From: a virus
Length of the DNA stretch: 28,024 nucleotides
IMG/VR virus record: IMGVR_UViG_3300035145_002755
Coordinates: 1-28,024 of that record
Strand: one strand, 5' to 3'
The translations under genes and the position numbers were made by a program. Below the pieces are notes generated by a model. The model saw only the letters and a list, made by a program, of their open reading frames with translations. It was not told the DNA's origin and searched no databases. Shown here in pieces: positions 23,101 to 28,024 of the stretch; positions within the stretch are counted from its first letter, which is position 1, and each line of letters begins with the position of its first letter.

Positions 23101-26100
23101 GATATTGTCACAACAAATTCATATTCTGAATTTGATTACACAAAAGATATTAGGACTGTTGATGGTTTTAGAAACACTGACATTATTGATATTAGACCTA
23201 AGACTTCCAATTATACAGTAACTGAAGGTGCTAGATCTCCATTTGAATTCTATGGAAGATCATTTAATGGAGCAGGAAATTCTTCTAGTGTCCTTTCTTC
23301 TGATAATTCATTTGATATATCATTTGCATATTATCTCCCAAGAATTGATAGAATTTTCTTAACTCAGAGTGGTAAGTTCCAAGTGCAATATGGAACTCCA
23401 TCTGAAAAATTAGAAAGACCACTTGCTGTTGATGATGCTATTGAAGTTGCAACCGCAACTCTACCAGCATATCTTTATGATATGTCTCAGATTAAGTTGG
23501 ACTTTCTCCAGCATAAGAGATATCAGATGCGTGATATCAAGAGACTGGAAGATAGAATCAGAAGTCTTGAATATTACACAGCATTATCTCTGCTTGAAAC
23601 CAATACTTCAAGTTTCTTCATTCCTGATGGAGATGGTCTCAATAGATTTAAGTCTGGATTTTTTGTAGACAACTTCACTTCTTTGAACACCCAAGAAGAG
23701 TCTGTTCCATTTAAGAATAGTCTGGATTCCGAATTCAAGATTCTGAGACCTCAGCACTATACAAATGCCATTGACCTTATTCAAGGTCCAGTTGTAAATG
23801 TAGATGCATCCTCTGATTTATCTACCGCACAACCAGAGGGTGTCAATATTAGAAAGACAAGTGATGTTATTACTCTAGATTATGCTGAGGTTGAGTGGTT
23901 AAAACAAACCTTTGCTACTAGAACCGAAAGTGTAACTCCTTTCCTTGTAAGTTTCTGGCAGGGAAGTCTTGAGTTGACTCCAGCAACTGATACTTGGGTT
24001 GATACAGTAAGACTTGAAGCGAAGATTATTGACGTTGAGGGTGATTATGAGCAAGTAATGGCAAGAGCAGTTGATGAGCAAGGTGTTGACCCTCAAACTG
24101 GATTTGCTCCTACTATCTGGAATGCTTGGGAAACCAATTGGACTGGTAGAGACGTAATTGAGACTACAAGAACCAGAACTCAAAGAGTTCCCAGAGTAGT
24201 TCACCGTGGTCCTCGTGGAAGAGCATTAACGGGTTCACGCCAGAGAAATGTTAATGCTGATATTATTGAAGATACTTTCCGTGAGGTAAGAGACACTGGA
24301 GTTATGTCCAGAACTGGTTCTAGAACCATTGTTACCGAACAATTTGATAGAACTTCTGTTGGCGATAGAGTCGTAAGCAGAAATGTTGTTCCTTATATGA
24401 GATCTAGAAACATTCAGTTTGAAGCGAAGAAACTCAAGCCTCTGACGAGACTGTATGCTTTCTTTGATAATTCTAATGTAACTAAGTTCTGTGTTCCTAA
24501 GTTGTTAGAAATTTCTATGACAACAGGGACATTTGAGGTTGGAGAAACTGTTGTTGGTACTATGATCAACGCGGGTACTGGTCCTGTAAACGTAAATTCT
24601 CCAAAAATTACCTTCAGAGTTGCTCAGGCAAATCATAAAGAAGGCCCATATGATTCTCCAGATAGAGTGTATCGTCAAAGTCCATATAACTCCCAACCAA
24701 TGGGAGAAACATATTCTTCAACGTCTACAATTTTGAATGTGGACACATTCTCTCTTGCAAATCAAGTACAAGGCGATTTCTTTGGTTATGTTGAGAGAAA
24801 CATGACTCTGGTTGGTAAGACTAGTGGTGCTCAAGCAACAATTACTGATGTAAAATTAATTTCTGATATTGGAGCAGCACTTCAAGGTAGTTTCTTTATC
24901 CCAGATCCAAATGTAAATACAAATCCAAGATTTGAAACCGGAACAAGAGTTCTTACGTTTATAAACAGCAGCACAAATAATCAAGAAACTGCAACAACTA
25001 TTGCAGAAGAAGGTTACATTTCAAGCGGAACGATTGAAACTGTTCAAGAGAATATTGTTTCTGTTAGAAATGCTAGAATTCAAAACAAACTTGAATTTGA
25101 AGAACAAGCAGTTGCGAGAACAACTGGCACTCAGTTAGTTGGTAGTCGTACCATTGGAACAACTAGGGTCCAGCAGACAGTTTACTATTGGTATGATCCT
25201 CTGGCACAATCTTTCTTGGTTGATGATAATACTGGAGTTTATCTGACTAAGTGTGATGTTTTCTTCAGAACCAAAGATGACGCAGATGTTCCTGTAACCC
25301 TGCAGATTAGAACCATGAATAATGGTCTGCCCACCCAGAAGATTCTTCCTTTCTCTGAAGTAACACTGGATCCTGATCAGGTTAATCTCTCTGGAGACGG
25401 TTCAGTTCCTACTACATTTGAATTCAAGGCTCCAGTCTTCCTTGAAGGCGGAGGAACAGATTACGCTATCTGTATTGCTTCAAATTCTACAAAATATAGT
25501 GTCTATATCTCAAGAGTTGGTGAGAATGATCTGATTAGCGATACTTTCATCTCTAACCAACCATATCTTGGTTCTTTGTTTAAGTCGCAGAACGCATCTA
25601 CTTGGGAACCAAGTCAGTGGGAAGATCTTAAGTTTACTCTGTATAGAGCAGACTTTGTTGAGAGTGGATCTGTAGAATTCTATAATCCACAACTCAAGGA
25701 AGGAAATGGACAGATTCCTACGCTCCTTCCCAACTCGCTTGGAATGAATTCTAAGAAGATTAGAGTTGGTCTTTCTTCAACATTCAATGATCCAGATTTG
25801 ACACTTGGTAACACCATTACTCAAATTGGTTCTAATGCGACTGCAAACTTTGTTGGTACTGCAGGAACCAATGTTGGTACGATGAATGTTATCAATGCAG
25901 GCATTGGTTACACTGGACCATTTACATATCCTGGAATTGCTTTAACCACAGTAACTGGAAATGGTAGAGGTGGAAGTGCCGACATTCAAGTAACCGCTGA
26001 CGGAACTATTGGATTTGCAACAGTTAAATCTACTGCTCATGGCGGTTCTGGATATCAAATTGGTGATGTTCTGGGTATCACAACCATTGGACAAAATAAT

Positions 26101-27630
26101 CTTGGTTCTGGCGTCAGACTTTCGGTAACGTCTATTGGAAGCAGCAGCGAATTGATTCTTGATAATGTTCAGGGAGATTTCCTGACTGGTGTTGGTAATA
26201 CTCTTCAGTTTATCAACAATTCTGGAGTTACCACTACTCTGAATTATGCTGGAATGGGTGTTGGTCCTTATCTCAGACCAACAGATGTCACTGTTGAAAA
26301 TGATGGCCTGCATATTAAGGTCAATCACAAGAACCACGGAATGTATGATGATAGCAACACTGTTACTATTTCTGGAGTTGCCCCAGACACCAAACCAACC
26401 AAATTGACTGCTGCATATGCGGCAGACTCTACTGGTGCTCTGACTGTTGAAAGTGGTAGTCAGTTCTTCGCCTTTGAAAATGTTGGTGTTGGAACCACTA
26501 ACGCTGGATACATCCAAATTGGAGACGAAATTATTGGATTTACGACTGCAACAGGTAGTTCCCTTGGAGGAACTATCACCAGAGGAACTGATCCTAAAGA
26601 TTATCCAGTCGGAACTCCAGTTTATAAGTATGAACTTAATGGCGTATCTCTGAGAAGAATTAACAAGTCACACGAACTCTCAGATTCTACAGTTTCCGAT
26701 TCTATTGATTATGATCACTATAATATTAAAATTGATATGTCATCTGATGGAACAGATAGAACTGCTGCTTCAGGACATCCAAAGCTCTTTGCTAATACAA
26801 AGAAATCAACTGGTGGCGAAACCATAAAGGCAACTCAAAATATGCCATATGAAATTCTGACTCCAATTGTTCAGACTGTTACTCCAGAGGGAACTAATGT
26901 AACAGCAACGGTTAGAACGGTTACTGGAAAGAGTCTGAGTGGAAATGAACTTCCATTCCTTGATAATGGATTTGAATCTATTGCCCTGAATAGACCAAAT
27001 TATCTCACTTCTCCAAGAATTATTACTTCGGATGTAAACTCAACAAATCTGTTGACAGCACTTCCAGGCAATAAGGCATTTAATATGAGTGTTCAGATGT
27101 CAACAGTAGATACACGTTTGTCTCCTGTAATTGACACACAAAGAGTTAGTGCAATTCTGACTTCTAACAGAGTCAATAATATCATTCAGGACTTTGCAGT
27201 TGATGCTAGAGTCGCTGGTATTGAAGGAGATCCATCCGCATTCCAATATATCTCTAAAGAGATGACTCTTGAAAATGCGGCAACCTCTTTAAAAATTATT
27301 ACTGGCGCACATCAGAATGCTTATACTGATATTAGAGCGTTCTATGCCATTGGTAATGACGGTGGATTTGATCCAATCTTTGTTCCTTTCCCAGGATATG
27401 ATAACTTGAATGATAGAGGTCAGATTATCCGCCGTGAGGATTCAAGTGGAAGACCTGATAAATTTATTGAATTGGTTAAAGATGGAGAGGAGGATGCTTT
27501 CCAAGATTTCACCTTTACAAGAGATGATCTTCCCTCATTCAAGCACTTTAGAGTCAAACTTGTTCTGACATCTACAAGTCAAGCATATCCACCATCACTT
27601 AGAGACCTTAGAGTTATTGCCCTTGCATAA
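20131..27630 (+). CDS. Large virion structural protein, DUF4815-type N-terminus, 2499 aa
   Basis: ATG at 20131 has AAGGA five bases upstream. The N-terminus (NVAPYYDDFDPTDNYHRVLF, KPGYPVQARELTTLQS, QIERFGQHFFKEGAKVIPG) is the DUF4815 signature of large phage structural proteins. Other landmarks are a lysine run near residues 789-794, a helical RLEDRIRSLEYYTALSLLE near 1135-1155, an arginine-rich stretch at about 1346-1385, DPLAQSFLVD followed by a beta-sandwich-like region near 1690-1800, GSGY and IG-x-E...RG modules near 1970 and 2128, and a C-terminus with PFPGYDNLNDRG and PSLRDLRVIALA. These match a protein found just before the neck genes in cyanomyoviruses, as I remember. It fills the slot of T4 genes 9 to 12, so it is probably a peripheral baseplate protein that holds or replaces fibre-linking parts. 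I would not assign a T4 gene number. Confidence 0.8.
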   Translation: MSQITNLNVAPYYDDFDPTDNYHRVLFKPGYPVQARELTTLQSILQNQIERFGQHFFKEGAKVIPGNTAYSRNYYAVELNTTHQGVPIDAYLDQLIGLKITGRTSGVTAVVQSYISSLDSERGNPTLYLNYLGSSTQNNETQVFANGEILTVEGNIVSGLLGNEIIASGEAFASTIAEEATSTGSAFSISNGVYFIRGQFVNVADETLILDQYTNSPSYRIGLYVNEEIITPDQDETLTDNSQGFNNYAAPGADRLKVDVFLFKKALTDFNDENFVELAVVENGILRTTRTTSEYSVINNELARRTHDESGNYYVKPFVVTPTESLNDGEGNRGLLAADQVTPGGSVPSDDLALYQISPGKAYVKGYEIETVGTTVLDAPKPRTTKTVNNRSIFYNTGSTINLNRVYGAPLVGSGNTYVLSLRDERVGSVDGAVGAAQTEPAGAEIGVARVYDFRLESGSYSTSNGDVNQWDISLFDVQTITKITLNENTTLTTPVFVEGTNSGATGFLKNSISDTNVIELYETSGEFTRFEGFKFDGIDNGRVATAITAYGIGDVQSVYGKVGVGTTFAADVIPSTQATIGIATITAVNSDGNSTVISANPQFPGLVSVGDLISYTSTDTAQSFTDPVFATVQSVADTSIVISGVTTVTGICQGRLPETGTRIEVTDMKVLATKLSESSDDTLYTTLPKENIESVTLNDSFINLRKYETVNITDNELSAVVNAGTNETFMPFDEERYSLIRSDGSTEVLTADKFAFANGAKELQIYNLGTNDIGAQLIYTVKKLKPVAKKKKKNRVNSVIIDKSNLVGSGVGATTLNDGLTYGNYAYGTRVQDKRISLNVSDVIEIQAIYESADTSQASAPTVIIASLSGPQGETSDLLVGERFEGLTSGAVGVVAEKLTGTKISYIPKNTNALIEGETIRFEETNIDGTVSVVTEPSFNVSSNYKFSTGQRGSFYGGGSINRKDGIDPASKQLKVYFTNGYFEAADSGDIVTTNSYSEFDYTKDIRTVDGFRNTDIIDIRPKTSNYTVTEGARSPFEFYGRSFNGAGNSSSVLSSDNSFDISFAYYLPRIDRIFLTQSGKFQVQYGTPSEKLERPLAVDDAIEVATATLPAYLYDMSQIKLDFLQHKRYQMRDIKRLEDRIRSLEYYTALSLLETNTSSFFIPDGDGLNRFKSGFFVDNFTSLNTQEESVPFKNSLDSEFKILRPQHYTNAIDLIQGPVVNVDASSDLSTAQPEGVNIRKTSDVITLDYAEVEWLKQTFATRTESVTPFLVSFWQGSLELTPATDTWVDTVRLEAKIIDVEGDYEQVMARAVDEQGVDPQTGFAPTIWNAWETNWTGRDVIETTRTRTQRVPRVVHRGPRGRALTGSRQRNVNADIIEDTFREVRDTGVMSRTGSRTIVTEQFDRTSVGDRVVSRNVVPYMRSRNIQFEAKKLKPLTRLYAFFDNSNVTKFCVPKLLEISMTTGTFEVGETVVGTMINAGTGPVNVNSPKITFRVAQANHKEGPYDSPDRVYRQSPYNSQPMGETYSSTSTILNVDTFSLANQVQGDFFGYVERNMTLVGKTSGAQATITDVKLISDIGAALQGSFFIPDPNVNTNPRFETGTRVLTFINSSTNNQETATTIAEEGYISSGTIETVQENIVSVRNARIQNKLEFEEQAVARTTGTQLVGSRTIGTTRVQQTVYYWYDPLAQSFLVDDNTGVYLTKCDVFFRTKDDADVPVTLQIRTMNNGLPTQKILPFSEVTLDPDQVNLSGDGSVPTTFEFKAPVFLEGGGTDYAICIASNSTKYSVYISRVGENDLISDTFISNQPYLGSLFKSQNASTWEPSQWEDLKFTLYRADFVESGSVEFYNPQLKEGNGQIPTLLPNSLGMNSKKIRVGLSSTFNDPDLTLGNTITQIGSNATANFVGTAGTNVGTMNVINAGIGYTGPFTYPGIALTTVTGNGRGGSADIQVTADGTIGFATVKSTAHGGSGYQIGDVLGITTIGQNNLGSGVRLSVTSIGSSSELILDNVQGDFLTGVGNTLQFINNSGVTTTLNYAGMGVGPYLRPTDVTVENDGLHIKVNHKNHGMYDDSNTVTISGVAPDTKPTKLTAAYAADSTGALTVESGSQFFAFENVGVGTTNAGYIQIGDEIIGFTTATGSSLGGTITRGTDPKDYPVGTPVYKYELNGVSLRRINKSHELSDSTVSDSIDYDHYNIKIDMSSDGTDRTAASGHPKLFANTKKSTGGETIKATQNMPYEILTPIVQTVTPEGTNVTATVRTVTGKSLSGNELPFLDNGFESIALNRPNYLTSPRIITSDVNSTNLLTALPGNKAFNMSVQMSTVDTRLSPVIDTQRVSAILTSNRVNNIIQDFAVDARVAGIEGDPSAFQYISKEMTLENAATSLKIITGAHQNAYTDIRAFYAIGNDGGFDPIFVPFPGYDNLNDRGQIIRREDSSGRPDKFIELVKDGEEDAFQDFTFTRDDLPSFKHFRVKLVLTSTSQAYPPSLRDLRVIALA

Positions 27631-27632
27631 TT

Positions 27633-27863
27633 ATGAAAGAATACGTAAAAGTAAAGGATTCCCTGAGTTTAGTCAGGGATCCTAGTACTGGTGCAATCAT
27701 CAATACCAGTAAGTCTGAATATGATGAATATATGAAAGCAAAAAAGAAAAACGCATCAAAATCAAAAAGAGTTGAGCAGCTTGAAACTGATGTAAATGAT
27801 ATCAAGAATGATTTGAATGAAATTAAGTCTCTTTTGCTAGACCTGGCAAGAAAACAAGACTAA
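27633..27863 (+). CDS. Small coiled-coil protein before the neck gene, 76 aa
   Basis: ATG at 27633, two bases after the previous stop, starts a 76-residue protein. The first 35 residues include DSLSLVRDPSTGAIINTSKSEYDEYM and look like a small folded part. A lysine-rich linker (KAKKKNASKSKR) follows, then a heptad-patterned helix VEQLETDVNDIKNDLNEIK, ending with SLLLDLARKQD, a likely short coiled coil. I recall similar proteins with an EYxxY...coiled-coil layout in cyanomyoviruses. The place matches that of T4 wac (fibritin, whisker protein, a trimeric coiled coil) directly before gene 13, but it is far shorter, so a whisker role is speculation. Translation is probably coupled to the upstream gene. 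Its stop codon overlaps a late promoter. Confidence 0.75.
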   Translation: MKEYVKVKDSLSLVRDPSTGAIINTSKSEYDEYMKAKKKNASKSKRVEQLETDVNDIKNDLNEIKSLLLDLARKQD

Positions 27864-27866
27864 ATA
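27860..27866 (+). promoter_or_regulatory. Late-promoter box CTAAATA before the neck gene
   Basis: CTAAATA overlaps the TAA stop of the 76-aa gene, as at 7271, and lies 24 bases before the gp13 ATG. AAGGAG at 27874-27879 then gives a good ribosome-binding site ten bases before that ATG. Confidence 0.65.
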
Positions 27867-27889
27867 TCAATATAAGGAGTAATGTGTAA

Positions 27890-28024
27890 ATGGCACAACC
27901 ATCTACTAGGCAGGAGCTGATAGACTACTGCAAAAGACAACTTGGATATCCTGTTCTTGAAATCAACGTTGCTGATGAGCAAATTGATGACTTGGTAGAT
28001 GACGCCATTCAGTTTTTTCAAGAG
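27890..28024 (+). CDS. 13: Neck protein gp13 (5' part only)
   Basis: The window ends inside this gene after 45 codons. The visible start, MAQPSTRQELIDYCKRQLG, followed by PVLEINVADEQIDDLVDDAIQFFQE, is the characteristic N-terminus of the gp13 neck protein of cyanomyoviruses. In T4, gp13 and gp14 close the filled head and connect it to the tail. An ATG at 27882 is out of frame with this reading and is not the start. It follows a late promoter and a strong Shine-Dalgarno and marks the switch from baseplate genes to neck genes. Confidence 0.85.
   Translation, partial: MAQPSTRQELIDYCKRQLGYPVLEINVADEQIDDLVDDAIQFFQE

Noticed and set aside
25942-26517. Minus-strand frame of 191 codons inside the 2499-aa gene
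   Set aside because: It is long but Ser/Asn/Ile-rich, the mirror of Gly/Thr/Val-rich coding DNA on the + strand, and has no recognisable domain or start signal.
27882-27889. ATG at 27882 as gp13 start
   Set aside because: It is out of frame with the recognisable gp13 N-terminus and would give an unrelated product; ATG at 27890 fits the family start and the Shine-Dalgarno.

Overview
This window looks like the baseplate and tail-structural cluster of a T4-like myovirus of marine cyanobacteria (Synechococcus or Prochlorococcus). The evidence is a recognisable run of gp25, gp6, a very large YHYH-motif structural protein, a gp8-like wedge protein, a 2499-residue DUF4815-type structural protein and the start of neck protein gp13. 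The sequence is AT-rich and densely packed with one-strand genes. Several junctions carry late-promoter boxes of the form CTAAATA or TATAAATA. All genes I can support are on the + strand. Names rest on my recognition of protein families and gene order, not on a search.

Positions 1-3354 are a block of small and accessory genes: a 49-aa protein, a 46-aa single-pass membrane protein, a 74-aa acidic protein, a GT-A-like glycosyltransferase, 51-aa and 48-aa small proteins (the 48-aa one strongly basic), a 2-oxoglutarate/Fe(II) oxygenase-like protein, a 225-aa protein of unknown function and a 59-aa charged protein. Two sigma70-type promoters with excellent -35, spacer and extended -10 elements lie here (236-264 and 794-822). 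This part is therefore probably read by host RNA polymerase early in infection, although it sits against late genes. The first promoter feeds a leader of about 130 nt with a long imperfect stem and an unusually GC-rich core. That leader is the best candidate for an undescribed regulatory RNA in the window.

Positions 3360-28024 are the late structural block: late promoter, gp25, gp6, a 513-aa structural protein, late promoter, a 3735-aa giant structural protein, two late-promoter boxes, gp8-like, a 2499-aa structural protein, a 76-aa coiled-coil protein, late promoter, gp13 (cut by the window end). The order follows T4 genes 25-6-7-8-(9 to 12, wac)-13. The 513-aa and 3735-aa proteins occupy the slot of gp7, the 2499-aa protein that of gp9 to gp12, and the 76-aa protein that of wac. 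Together they would build the baseplate wedge, its periphery and the tail-to-neck connection.

The most interesting structural point is that the 513-aa and 3735-aa genes look like the two halves of one giant protein found fused in related cyanophages, as I remember them. Here they are separated by a histidine- and glycine-rich C-terminal tail, a stop codon overlapping a late promoter, and a new start. The giant proteins are mosaics of short repeated modules shared between genes, with strong local swings in base composition. No gene-free stretch exceeds 300 bases; the longest (211-402) holds the promoter and structured leader. I see no tRNA, CRISPR array, insertion sequence or clear intrinsic terminator.
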